The notes beneath the pieces are model-generated. The model did no database searches. It was not told the DNA's origin and saw only the letters and a program-made list of their open reading frames with translations. This document shows, one piece after another, positions 44,011 through 60,900 of a stretch of DNA of 64,000 bases; the first letter of the stretch is position 1; every line of letters begins with the position of its first letter. Source of the DNA: Mycteria americana (taxonomy: Eukaryota; Chordata; Aves; Ciconiiformes; Ciconiidae). The stretch covers positions 175,048,272-175,112,271 of the forward strand of contig NC_134366.1 in NCBI RefSeq assembly GCF_035582795.1, read 5' to 3'. A program made the position numbers and the translations under genes.

Positions 44011-44704
44011 GGCGGGGACACCCAACTGCCGGGGAGGGGGGGGGAGTAACGGGGGGTAACGGCCAAGCTATGGGGTGCCCCATAGAGACCCCTCACTACG
44101 GGTGCCCCATAGAGACCCCTGGCTGTGGGGTGCCCCATAGACACCCCTCGCTATGGGGTGCCCCATAGCCGCCCTTCCCCGTGGGTGCTCCAAAACCGAA
44201 CCCCAGCACGTGGGGTGCCCCATAGCAACCCACTTTCCCCATGGGGTGTCCCACCCTCCTCGCCCCCACACCGTCCCTGACCCACGGCGTGCCCCACACA
44301 TTGTCTCCCGGAGCGCCGTGGGTCCCAGCCCCACACATCCCCTTCCGGGGTGCTGTGGGTCCCACCCCGCTCTCCCCACGGAGAAGCGGGGCACCCCGGG
44401 GTGCCGTGGGTCCCACCCCATTCACACCCTTATCCGCCCCCCATGCAGCGTGGGGCAGTGCTGGCCGTGGGGCCACCGCGACCACCCCCCCCACCCCCTC
44501 CCCAGCCCCACAGCGCCGTGGGGCTCAGCCCCCCCCTCCCCCTTCCATAGCAGCCCCCCGCCCTACCCGACCCCATCCCGTGTGCCCCACGGCACCCCGG
44601 GGCACCGGCCCCACGGCGGCTCACCTGCGTCCGTGGGGTGGGGTGGGGAGGGGGGGGGGCTGCTGTGGGGCAGGAGCGGGGGGGCGTCACCGCCGCGGCC
44701 TGAC

Positions 44705-44990
44705 CTTTGCGAGCAGCTGCCTGCCGGGTCCCTAAATAGAAGCGGGTGCAGGCAGCTGCCTGCGCTGCCCTGCCTGCCCCGACCCCAACCCCGCGCCGTG
44801 GGGCGCAGGGCGGCAGGGAGGGGGGGACACGGCTGGGGGGGGGAGGGGGGGGGGCGGGGGAAGGCACAGGCAGCGCCACGTCCTGCCGGCACCCTGCCTG
44901 CACCCTGCCTGCGCCCTGCCTGCGCCCTGCCGGCGCCCAGGGACCCTTGGCGGAGGGAGGGGAAGCAAGGAGGGGGCTATTTTTACCGCG
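44705..44990. promoter_or_regulatory. E-box / TATA-like / MEF2-like cluster
   Basis: Two CAGCTG E-boxes at 44714-44719 and 44753-44758 flank CTAAATAG at 44732-44739. About 240 bp away is CTATTTTTAC (44977-44986), close to the MEF2 consensus. The stretch between contains a CCTGCCTGCGC-type short repeat. Such clusters are typical of striated-muscle control regions; the target (GPT or PPP1R16A) is unknown. Confidence 0.35.
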
Positions 44991-45322
44991 GCGTCTCGGA
45001 GAGAGGTGACGCCGTACGCGGCACGGGGACAAGGACGCGGTGACCTGCGGGGGGGAGGCGGGGGTCCCCGGCACGGCACGGAGACGGGGTGCTGCAAAAA
45101 CCACGCGGTTTTGATTTCGGCAGGAAAAAAAACAAACAAACAAACAAAAAAAAAACCAAAAAAACCCCCACACGCACGTTTTAGGGGACAAAAGAGTCAG
45201 AAAAAGGCAAGTGCCACGCCCAGCCGCGCCGGCGGCACACCGGCGGCACGCCGGCGGCGAGGGGAGCGGTGGGAGGCAGGAGCGTGGGTGCCGGGCGCTG
45301 CGCCCACGGGTGCCGCAGCCGC

Positions 45323-50799
<5,477 letters not shown>

Positions 50800-50800
<1 letters not shown>

Positions 50801-51020
50801 GTACCTGCCCGCTCCCGGCGCCGCGGCCCTGCCCGCTGGGAGCCGCTGCTCGGGGCGGGGCCGCCGCTCGCCATGGCAACCGGCCACGCTTCCGGCGACG
50901 CCGGAAGTGGGCGGGGCTACTCGCGGAAGAGGCGGAGCCTCGGCGCCATGAGAGGAGTGGCAGAGCGGGCGGGGGCGGGCGGCCACTCCCAAGATGGCGG
51001 CCGAAAGGGGGCGGGGAGGA
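50800..51020 (-). promoter_or_regulatory. CpG promoter with possible PPP1R16A noncoding exon
   Basis: The CpG-rich segment has an ETS motif CCGGAAGT at 50901-50908 and a YY1-like AAGATGGCGG at 50991-51000. A minus-strand gtacgg donor at 50804-50799 would end an exon at 50805, which could be the first noncoding exon of PPP1R16A. The exon is inferred from the donor and CpG context only. Confidence 0.4.
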
Positions 51021-51179
51021 GAGCGGGCGCGGCGGCGCCCCCTGGCGGGCGGAGGGCCGCCACCGCACCCCGGGGTCAGCGGGGTCAGCGGGGTCAGCGT
51101 CCCCCGGGGCATCGGGGTCACCCCGGGACCCCCCGTGTCCCCAGCCCCATCCCTGCCCCGGCCGAGGGGCCAGGGGAGC

Positions 51180-51920
51180 CCCCAGCTGCATCCTGTCCCC
51201 AGCCCGTCCCCGTGTCCCCAAACCCCGTCCATGTCCCCACCCCCTGTCCCGTGTCCCCACCCCCTGTCCCCACCCCCTGTCCCGTGTCCCCAAACCCCGT
51301 CCCATGTCCCCACCCCCTGTCCCGTGTCCCCAAGCCCCGTCCCCTGTCCCCACCCCGTCCCCGTGTCCCCACCCCCTGTCCCGTGTCCCCACCCCCTGTC
51401 CCGTGTCCCCAAGCCCCGTCCCCTGTCCCCACCCCGTCCCCGTGTCCCCACCCCCTGTCCCATGTCCCCACCCCCTGTCCCCAAACCTTGTCCCCACCCC
51501 GTCCCCGTGTCCCCAAACCCCATCCCATGTCCCCAAACCCTGTCCCCACCCCATCCCTGTGTCCCCACCCCCTGTCCCCGTGTCCCCAAGCCCCGTCCCA
51601 TGTCCCCACCCCCTGTCCCCAGCCCCTGTCCCCGTGTCCCCAAAACCCGTCCCATGTCCCCGTCCCTGTCCCCACCCCTTGCCGCATGTCCCCACCCCCT
51701 GTCCCCAAACCCTGTCCCATGTCCCCACCCCCTGTCCCGTGTCCCCAAGCCCCGTCCCCCTGTCCCCACCCCCTGTCCCCTGTCCCCAGGCCCCGTCTGG
51801 TGTCCCTGCCCCCGGTCCTGTGTCCCCACCCCCCGTCCCCGTGTCCCTGCCCGGGGTGGGGACACGGGACGGGGCTTGGGGACATGGGACGGGGTTTGGG
51901 GACAAAGGACGGGGAGTGGG
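51180..51920. repeat. GTCCCCACCCCCTGTCCC minisatellite
   Basis: About 700 bp of short units (GTGTCCCCACCCCCTGTCCC, GTCCCCAAACCCCGTCCC, ATGTCCCC) arranged in higher-order repeats of 60-120 bp. After 51850 the complementary G-rich version appears (GGGACGGGGTTTGGGGACA), making an imperfect inverted repeat. Confidence 0.9.
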
Positions 51921-52470
51921 GACATGGCACAGGGCTTGGGACACGGGAGGGGGGCGGGGTCACGGGACGGTGTTTAGGGACACGGGGACACGGGGCCAGG
52001 GCCAGGGGACAGGGGGTGGGCTCAGGGATGGGGACACCGACCCCAGGGCCAGGGGACACCAGCAGCGACACCGTGGGGCCCTGTCCCCCCCCCGGGTGTC
52101 CCTGTCCCCCCCCCCGGGTGCCCTGGGGAGGGGACACACCCCTTCACCCACGGGTGACACTTTGGGGACACGCCTGGGACCCCAGGGTGACACCAGACCC
52201 GGGCACAGCCCCCCACCCCCCCGTGTCTGTGTCCCCCCCCTCCACGCCGTGGGGTCCCCTCGCCCACCCGTGTCCCCCCCCAAGGGCCACCTGCCCCCCC
52301 CCCCAGGGTGCCCTGGCCCTGGGGCCACCGCTGCCCACGGGGGTCCCCACGGGTGCCCCCCCCCCCGGTTTTGGGGGGGCTCAGGGTGTCTGAGGGCCCC
52401 CCCACAAGCGGGGGTCCCCCCACGCGGGGGGGGGCAGGCACCCAGCACCCCACGGCTCCGACTCAGCACC

Positions 52471-52476
52471 TTTATT
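52471..52476 (-). terminator. Orphan minus-strand poly(A) signal
   Basis: TTTATT in GCACCTTTATTGGCAG reads AATAAA on the minus strand. No intact gene was found just upstream of it on that strand (52480-55000). It could belong to an unidentified or degenerate minus-strand transcript. Confidence 0.35.
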
Positions 52477-52989
52477 GGCAGGGCCCCACATTTTGGGGGG
52501 GCCCAGCCCCCCATCTCCAGCGTGGGGCACCCCCCACCCTGGGGCGCAGGGGGGACCCCCCCCCAGCTGTGCCCAGTCCTGGGGTGCAGGGAGGGGGGGG
52601 TAGGGCCCCCCCCTAAAGTGGGGTGCGGGTGGAAAGGGGGTGCCCCCCCCCAGGGGTCTCATCCCGGGGTCCCCCCCCGCCCCCTCAGCACCCAAAGGGG
52701 CTCAGGGATGGGGGGGGGGCCCAGGGGTCCCAGACACCCCCCCCCCCAGCAGCACCCCCATCCTGAGGGGACCCCCCCAGCCCGGGGACCCCCAGTTCCA
52801 GGGACCCCCACCCAAGGGACCCCCCCCAAACCGGGGGCCCCCCCAACCCCAGCTGCCCCCCAGCCCTGCCCCAGCCCCAGGGACCCCCGGCCCCAAGGGG
52901 CCCCCCAACCCGAGGGGACCCCCCCCACCCCGGGACCCCCACCCCAGGGACCCCAATTCCGAGAGAACCCCCCCAACCCAAGGACTCCC

Positions 52990-53560
52990 ATCCCCAAGGG
53001 ACCCCACACCCCAGTGCTCCCAGTGCAGCCCAGTGCCACACCCCAGTGCTCCCAGTCCAGCCCAGTCTCCAGCCCTGCTCCTTTGTGCTCCCAGTCCAGC
53101 CCAGTCACACACCCCAGTGCTCCCAGTCCAGCCCAGCCCCCTGGCACAGCTCCCCAGTGCTCCCAGTACAGCCCAGTCCCGCTCCCCAGTGCTCCCAGTA
53201 CAGCACAGTTCCTCAGCCCTGCTCCTTTGTGCTCCCAGTGCAGCCCAGTCCTCCCGCATGGCACCCTGGCACCCAGTGCTCCAGTCCAGCCCAGCCCCCT
53301 GGCATGGCACCCTGGCACCCCAGTGCTCCCAGTACAGTCCAGTATAGCCCAGCCCTGCACCCCAGAGCTCCCAGTCCAGCCCAGTCCCCACTCCCTCACC
53401 CCAGTCCTCCACCCAGTGCTCCCAGTCCCCCCTCAGCGCTCCCAGTCCCCCACCCAGCGCTCCCCTCCAGTACTCCCAGTCCCCCCCAGTCCCCCCCCCA
53501 GCGCTCCCAGTCCCCCCCAGTGCTCCCAGTCCCCCCAGTCCCCCACCCCAGCCCCGGCCC
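52990..53560. repeat. CCCAGTGCTCCCAGTCCAG decamer-type minisatellite
   Basis: Roughly 10-bp-periodic units (CCCAGTGCTC, CCAGTCCAGC, CCCAGTACAG) run for more than 500 bp. Blocks such as CCCAGTCCTGCTCCTTTGTG are duplicated at larger spacing. Confidence 0.85.
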
Positions 53561-53760
53561 CACGCCCGTTCCCTTCTCAGCGCAGCCCCGACGGGGCGGG
53601 CGGCGGGTCCGGGCTGCCGGCGGGGCCCCGGAGGGGGGGGGGATTGGGGTCCCGGGGGGGGGGTGGGGACCCCGGGGGTCCCGGGGGGGGTGGGGGGTCC
53701 CGGGGGTGCCGGCGGTACCGGTACCGCTGCCGCCCCGCCCGCCCCGCCGCCATCGCCACC
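53560..53760 (-). pseudogene. FOXH1-like 5' fragment
   Basis: Two short blocks match FOXH1 in the same order and orientation. CGGCGGTACCGGTACCGCTG (about 53709-53729), reading QRYRYRRHP on the minus strand, matches the FOXH1 exon 1 start at about 57830-57851. GCGCAGCCCCGACGGGGCGG (about 53579-53598) matches FOXH1 intron 1 near 57133-57152. An ATG at 53759 opens a short frame that runs into repeat and lacks the forkhead. It could be a partial duplicate or shared GC-rich motifs by chance. Confidence 0.45.
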
Positions 53761-54060
53761 GCTCGGGCCGGTTCGGCTCCGCTCGGCTCTGCCCGTCCCG
53801 TCCCGGCTCGGTTCGGCTCCGCTCGGGCTCGTTCGGCTCCGCTCGGGCCGGCTCGGTCCCGCTCGGGCTCGTTCGGCTCCGCTCGGGCCGGTTCGGCTCC
53901 GCTCGGGCCGGTTCGGTCCCGCTCGGCTCTGCCCGTCCCGTCCCGTCCCGTCCCGTCCCGTCCCGCCCGGGCTCTGCCGGGCCCGGTGGAGCTGAGCCCG
54001 GCTCAGCCCGGTTCGGCTCTGCCAGGCCCGGTTCAGCCCGGCCCGGCCCGGCCCCGCCCG
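53760..54060. repeat. 20-bp GC-rich minisatellite
   Basis: Units of about 20 bp built on TCGGCTCCGCTCGGGCCGGT, with GTCCCGTCCCGTCCC slippage at 53935-53965. Confidence 0.85.
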
Positions 54061-54179
54061 CCCCGTCTGGTCCCCCCGGGGCACCGACACGGAGGCGCCG
54101 GGTCGGGCCGGGCTTTATCAGGGGCCGAGACCCCCCGGGGCGGGCGGGGGCTGGCACGGGGGAGCCGGGGGGGCCGAAC

Positions 54180-54595
54180 CCGGGGGGATTCGGGGGGTCC
54201 CGGGGCAGGTGGGGGGCAGAGCCCCGGGGGGGGGTTCGGGGGTCCCGCGGGGGCGTTGGGGGGTCCCCGGGGGGATTGGGGGACAGAGCCCCGGGGGATT
54301 CGGGGGTCCCGGGGGGGGATTTGGGGGTCCCGGGGCAGTTGGGGGGGTACAGGCTTGGAGGGTTCCGGGGCAGGTGGGGGGCAGAGCCCCGGGGGGGGAT
54401 CGGGGGTCCCGGGGGGGCGTTGGGGGGTCCCGGGGCAGGTGGGGGGGCAGAGCCCCGGGGGGGGATCGGGGGTCCCGGGGGGGCGTTGGGGGGTCCCGGG
54501 GCAGGTGGGGGGGCAGAGCCCCGGGGGGGGATCGGGGGTCCCGGGGGGGCGTTGGGGGGTCCCGGGGCAGGTGGGGGGTCCCGGGGACCGGCGCC
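54180..54595. repeat. About 65-bp G-rich minisatellite
   Basis: Three to four near-identical copies of a roughly 65-bp unit with GGCAGAGCCCCGGGG, GGGGATCGGGGGTCCCGGGG and GCGTTGGGGGGTCCCGGGGC; units start near 54384, 54449 and 54514. More degenerate copies lie to the left. Confidence 0.9.
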
Positions 54596-55300
54596 CACCC
54601 CCTAGGACCACCAGTGCCCCCAGCCCCATGAGCCCCAGTCCCAGTGCTCCCAGTGCCCCCAGCCCTGGAGAACCCCGGCCTCCTCCCCCCCTCCCATCCC
54701 CCCCCTCCCCCCGGTGCCCCCTCCCCCACCCCCGGTGTCGCCCGCTCTTTGTTGTGCAAAGGCCCCGGTGCCGCCAGCCCGGCCCCGCCGCGGGGGAACG
54801 GGGGTGGGGGGGCACCGGGGGGGGGGGATGGGGGCGCGGGGGATGGGGGGCACATGGCAGGAGCAGGGCGGGGGCACAGCCCCCCGGGTGTCCCAGGACA
54901 CTGGGGGGAGGCCGCCCCCCCCCCCGCGTGGGCTTTGCGGAGGGGGGGGGTCACCCACCCCCGTGTCCCCCCCCCCATGACACACACACCAGTGCCACCA
55001 GTGCCACCAGCTGCTCTTTATTGGGTCCCATCCGGGGTGGGGGGCACAGGGGTGTCCCCAAGGGGGGGGTGGGGAGGGGGTGCTGGGGGTGACACGGGGG
55101 GGGGGGGTGACACGGGGTGTGACAGGGACGTGGCGTGGGGGGGGGGCGGACGACACGGCGTGGGTGCATGGGTGCTGGGGGGGTGGGGGTCACTTCTGGG
55201 TGCTGAGGGGGCCGGATGGTGCGGGGGGGGGGGGGGTCCAGCTGCCACCCTGCCCCCCCGGGGGGGTCAGAGCCCCCCAAATCTCGAGGTGGGGGAGGGG
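54596..55300. other. FOXH1 3' flank
   Basis: GC-rich, with G runs and C runs and no recognised exon. The region from about 55020 to 55300 is expected to be FOXH1 3' UTR because a minus-strand poly(A) signal lies at 55017-55022. Confidence 0.45.
55017..55022 (-). terminator. FOXH1 poly(A) signal
   Basis: TTTATT on the plus strand (AATAAA on the minus strand), about 280 bp beyond the FOXH1 stop codon at 55303. Confidence 0.65.
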
Positions 55301-55302
55301 TG

Positions 55303-57864
55303 CTAGCCGTGCAGCGTGGGGTGCACGATGTCCCCGGGGTGGCTCAGCCAGACGTCGAAGATGCTTTTATTGGGGGGCATGGCCTGCACCCCCCCCTCGG
55401 GCTCGGGGGGGGGCCCTGGGGGTGGGGGGGGCCCGGGGGGCAGCACCCCCCAGCGCAGGGCGAGGAAGGGGGCCCCGCTCGGGGGGGCCACGGCGTTGGG
55501 GGCCACGGCGGTGCTGTAGGAAGTGGGGAGCTGCCCCCAGGCCGGAGGGGGGGGGGCGGCGTGGGGACCCCCCCGGGGGTCAGCAACGGGGAGAGCGGAC
55601 CCCCCCAACTGCCCAATTTGGGGGGGAGCCGGAGGGGGGGGCACCCAGGGGGGCGTCGGCGGGGTGGCGAGGTGGAGGATGGGCGCGGACCCCCATAAAT
55701 TGGCCGGGGGGGGGGTCCGCAGGTACCGGCGGAGGGGGGGTCCCCGATTTGTCCGGGGGGTCCCCCCTTTCCGGGGAATCCCTGAGCAGGGAAGCGATGG
55801 AGAAGCCGCCGCCGTCACGGGGACGACGGGGAGGGGGGGCCGGGGGGGCCGGGGGGTTGGGGACCCCGCAGCTGTAGGGGTGACCCCGTAGGACGAAGGG
55901 GGCCAGGTCCCGGGCGAAGGTGGTGGCCCCCCCCCGCGCCACCGCCGTGTTCTGCAGCCGGAGGGCGGCGGGGGGGATGCGGCTCACGTCCACCGTCCAG
56001 TAGTTGCCCTTGGCCTTGGGCTTGGCCGGGTCCTTCAGCACCTGCGGGGGGGGGGGGCACGGCCCGGGCTGGCACCCCCCCACTCGTGGCTGCACCCCCC
56101 CACTCGTGGCTGCACCCCGGGGGAGGGGCACCCGGACCCCCCCCCCCCCCCTCCGGAGCAGCACCCCGAGCCCTGCAGACCCAAAGCATCCCCCCCTTTG
56201 ATGGGGCACACACACACCCCCCCCTCAAACCAGGACCCCCCCATCCCAAGGGACCCCCGTGCTGAGAGGACCCCCCCACCCCGGGGACCCCCACCCCCAG
56301 CTGCCCCCCCACACACACGGAGCCACCCCCCCCAAGGACCCCCATCCCCAAGGGACCCCCCCTATCCCAGCCCTGCCACCCCCGGGGGACCCCCCCCTCG
56401 GGGACCCCCCCCACCCCATCTGCCCCCCGGTCCGGGGACCCCCATCCCAATGGACCCCCCCATCCCGAGGGGACCCCCCCACATCCCCCAGGGCCCCCCC
56501 ACCCCCATTTGCCCCCCAGCCCTGCCCCACCCCCAGGGCCCCCAACCCCCAGGGCCCCCCCCCCATCCCGAGGGGACCCCCCCCCCCACCCCGGGGCCCC
56601 CCCCGCGCCCCCCACCTTGGCGAAGCAGGGGTTGGAGGAGAGGTTGTGGCGCACGGAGTCCTTCCAGCCCTGGTAGCCCCCCCCGAAGGAGGGGAAGAGG
56701 CTGCGGATCCCCTGGATGATCTGGGGGGGGCCGCGTCAGGGGGGGCCTAACACCCCCCAACACCCCCACACCCCCCCCAGCCCCCCACACCCCCCCCAGG
56801 GCTGGATCCGCGCCCCCCCCCCCCCCCCCGCCAACCCCCGCCCCCCCCGTGGCACCCCCCCACACGCACACAGCGGGACCCCCCCCCCCCCGCACCCTGG
56901 GCCCCCCCCCCCCTTCCGCGCTGCCCCCCCCCGGTGTCCCCCCGGGCCCAGGCTGCGACACCCCGGGGGGCGTGGGGGGAGGGGGGCCGTCGCCACAGCG
57001 TGCGGGTGGGGGGAGGGGAGGCGGCCCGATAGAGGCGACAGAGGCGACAGAGGCGACAGACCCCCCGGCGCCGCCAGGGCCGCCCCCCGCCGGGCGGGAC
57101 CCCCCCCCCCCCTAAAAAAACCGGCGGGAAGCGGCGCAGCCCCGACGGGGCGGGCGGGCGGGGAGAGAGGGGGGTCCCGGGGGTCCCGGGGGTGCCAGGG
57201 GTGCCGGGGGGGGCTCGGGGGTCCCGGGGGGGGTCGTGGTCCCGTAGCTGGAGGGGCCCGGGGGTGGGGGGAGGGGTCCCCGGGGGTCCCGGGAGGGGGT
57301 AGGGGGGCTCGGGGGGCCCGGGTCTCGGGGGGGGGGAGGGATGGCGAGGAGGGGGGGTCCCGGGGGGGGGCGTGGGTCGGGGGGGTCCCGCGGTCCCGTA
57401 CCTGGGGGGGGTCCCGGGGGTGCCGGGAGTCTCGGGAGGGGGGCTCGGGGGGTTACGTGGGTGCCGGGATGGGGGTGCCGGGGGGATGGGGGGGGGCTCG
57501 GGGGTCCCGGGACGGGGGTGCGGAGCGGGGGGAGCCGGGGGAGGAGTGGGTTGGGGGGTCCCGGGGGGTCCCGGGGACGGCGGGAGGGGGGACAGGGGGG
57601 GTCGGGGGTGCCGGGACGGGGGTGCGGAGGTGGGGGGACCCGCGGGGGCGGTGGTCCCGGGGTGGGTGGGGGGTGCCGGGGGGGGGTGCGAGGACCCCGG
57701 GGGTTGGGGGGGGTCCCGGGGGTCCCGGGGGTCCCGGGGGCCGGTACCTGGGCGAGCTTGAGGCGGCGGCCGGGGGCGGCGCGGATGACGAGGGCGATGA
57801 GCGCCAGGTAGGAGTAGGGCGGCTTGGGGTGGCGGCGGTACCGGTACCGCTGCGGGGGGGCCAT
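55303..57864 (-). CDS. FOXH1: FOXH1, forkhead SMAD-partner transcription factor
   Basis: Forkhead DNA-binding protein that recruits SMAD2/3-SMAD4 in Nodal/activin signalling. Minus-strand exons: 57864-57748, 56720-56616, 56041 onward. The forkhead runs from about residue 12 ([64 protein letters not shown]). Downstream are [20 protein letters not shown] and FSIASLLR. The C-terminal SMAD-interaction part ([40 protein letters not shown]) is in a different frame. An in-phase junction is possible if a 118-bp intron (55726-55609; donor gtacct, acceptor gggcag) splits exon 3 into 56041-55727 and 55608-55303, giving 280 aa (human 365). The alternative is a 1-2 base error or frameshift in a C/G run near 55700-55750. 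The start codon lies about 90 bp from the large pentanucleotide array, with a TATA-like CATAAAG just upstream near 57893. Confidence 0.9.
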
Positions 57865-57949
57865 GGCGGGGAGCGGCGGGAGGGGCGGGGCTTTATGGGC
57901 AGGGGGCGGGGCGGGGGCGGGGCTTTGTGGGGCGGGGCGGGGCGGGGCA

Positions 57950-60900
57950 GGGGGTGGGGTGGGGTGGGGTGGGGTGGGGTGGGATGGGATGGGATGGGAT
58001 GGGATGGGATGGGATGGGATGGGATGGGGATGGGATGGGATGGGGATGGGGGTGGGGATGGGATGGGATGGGATGGGGATGGGATGGATGGGATGGGATG
58101 GGATGGGCATGGGATGGGGATGGGATGGGATGGGATGGGATGGGATGGAGATGGGATGGGATGGGGATGGGGGTGGGGATGGGATGGGATGGGATGGGAT
58201 GGATGGGATGGGATGGGATGGGATGGGATGGATGGGATGGGATGGGATGGGATGGGATGGGATGGGATGGGATGGGATGGGGATGGGATGGGGATGGGAT
58301 GGGGATGGATGGGATGGGATGGGGATGGGATGGGATGGGATGGGGATGGATGGGGATGGGATGGGATGGATGGGATGGGATGGGATGGGATGGGATGGGA
58401 TGGATGGGATGGGATGGGATGGATGGGATGGGCATGGGATGGGATGGGATGGGATGGGATGGGATGGATGGGATGGGCATGGGATGGGGATGGGATGGGA
58501 TGGGATGGGATGGGATGGATGGGATGGGATGGGGATGGGATGGGATGGGATGGGATGGGATGGGGATGGGATGGGATGGGATGGGGATGGGGATGGGATG
58601 GGATGGGGATGGGATGGGATGGATGGATGGGATGGGATGGGATGGGGATGGGGATGGGATGGGATGGGATGGGGATGGGATGGGATGGGATGGGATGGGA
58701 TGGGATGGGATGGGATGGGATGGGATGGGATGGGATGGGATGGGATGGGGATGGGGATGGGATGGGATGGGATGGGATGGGATGGGGATGGGGATGGGAT
58801 GGATGGGGATGGGATGGGATGGGATGGGATGGGGATGGGATGGGGATGGGATGGGTTGGGATGGGATGGGATGGGATGGGATGGGATGGGATGGGGATGG
58901 GATGGGGATGGGATGGGGATGGGATGGGATGGGATGGATGGGATGGGATGGGATGGGATGGGATGGGATGGATGGGATGGGATGGGATGGGATGGGATGG
59001 GGATGGGATGGGGATGGGATGGGATGGGATGGATGGGATGGGATGGGATGGGGATGGGATGGGATGGGATGGGATGGGATGGGATGGATGGGATGGGATG
59101 GGATGGGATGGGATGGATGGGATGGGATGGGGATGGGGATGGGATGGGATGGGATGGGATGGATGGGATGGATGGGATGGGATGGGGATGGGATGGGATG
59201 GGGATGGGATGGATGGGATGGGATGGGATGGGATGGGATGGGGATGGGATGGGATGGGATGGATGGGATGGGATGGGATGGGGATGGGGATGGGATGGGA
59301 TGGGGATGGGATGGGATGGGATGGGATGGGGATGGGATGGGATGGGGATGGGGATGGGATGGGATGGGGATGGGATGGGGATGGGATGGGATGGGATGGG
59401 ATGGGATGGGATGGGGATGGATGGGGATGGGATGGGATGGGATGGGGATGGGATGGGATGGGATGGGATGGGATGGGATGGATGGGATGGGATGGATGGG
59501 ATGGGATGGGATGGGGATGGGATGGGATGGGGATGGGATGGGGATGGGATGGGGATGGGATGGGATGGGGATGGGATGGGATGGGATGGGATGGGATGGG
59601 ATGGGGATGGGATGGGATGGGATGGGATGGGATGGGGATGGGATGGGATGGGATGGGATGGGGATGGGATGGGGATGGGATGGGGATGGGATGGGATGGG
59701 ATGGATGGGATGGGATGGGATGGGATGGGATGGGATGGGATGGGATGGGATGGATGGGGATGGGATGGGATGGGATGGGGATGGGATGGGATGGGGATGG
59801 GATGGGGATGGGATGGATGGGATGGGAGGGATGGGGATGGGATGGGATGGGGATGGGATGGATGGGATGGGATGGGATGGGATGGGATGGGATGGATGGG
59901 ATGGGATGGGATGGGATTGGGATGGGATGGGATGGGATGGGATGGGATGTGGGATGGGATGGGATGGGATGGGATGGGATGGGATGGGATGGGATGGGAT
60001 GGGATGGGATGGGATGGGATGGGATGGGATGGGATGGGATGGGATGGGATGGGATGGGATGGGATGGGATGGGATGGGATGGATGGGATGGGATGGGATG
60101 GGATGGGATGGGGATGGGATGGGATGGGATGGGATGGGATGGATGGATGGGATGGATGGGATGGGATGGGATGGGATGGGATGGGATGGGATGGGATGGG
60201 ATGGGATGGGATGGGATGGGATGGGATGGGATGGGATGGGATGGGGATGGGATGGGATGGGATGGGATGGGATGGGATGGGATGGGATGGGGATGGGGAT
60301 GGGATGGGATGGGATGGGATGGGATGGGAGATGGGATGGGATGGGATGGGGATGGGATGGATGGGATGGGATGGGATGGGATGGGATGGGATGGGATGGA
60401 TGGGATGGGATGGGATGGGATGGGATGGGATGGGGATGGGATGGATGGGATGGGATGGGATGGGATGGGATGGGATGGGATGGGATGGGATGGGGATGGG
60501 ATGGGGATGGGATGGGATGGGATGGGATGGGGATGGGGATGGGATGGGATGGGGATGGGATGGATGGGATGGGATGGGGGATGGGATGGGGATGGGATGG
60601 GATGGGATGGGATGGGATGGGATGGGATGGGATGGGATGGGATGGGATGGGATGGGATGGGATGGATGGGATGGGATGGGGATGGGATGGGATGGGATGG
60701 GATGGGATGGGATGGATGGGATGGGGGATGGGATGGGATGGGATGGGATGGGATGGGATGGGGATGGGAGGATGGGGATGGAGGGATGGGGATGGGGATG
60801 GGATGGGATGGGATGGGATGGATGGGATGGGATGGGATGGGATGGGATGGGGATGGGATGGGATGGGTGGATGGGATGGGATGGGATGGGATGGGATGGG

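Noticed and set aside
51304-55092. 1262-codon plus-strand open frame
   Set aside because: It crosses several different minisatellites and GC-rich filler and has Pro/Ser-rich low-complexity composition with no conserved segment.
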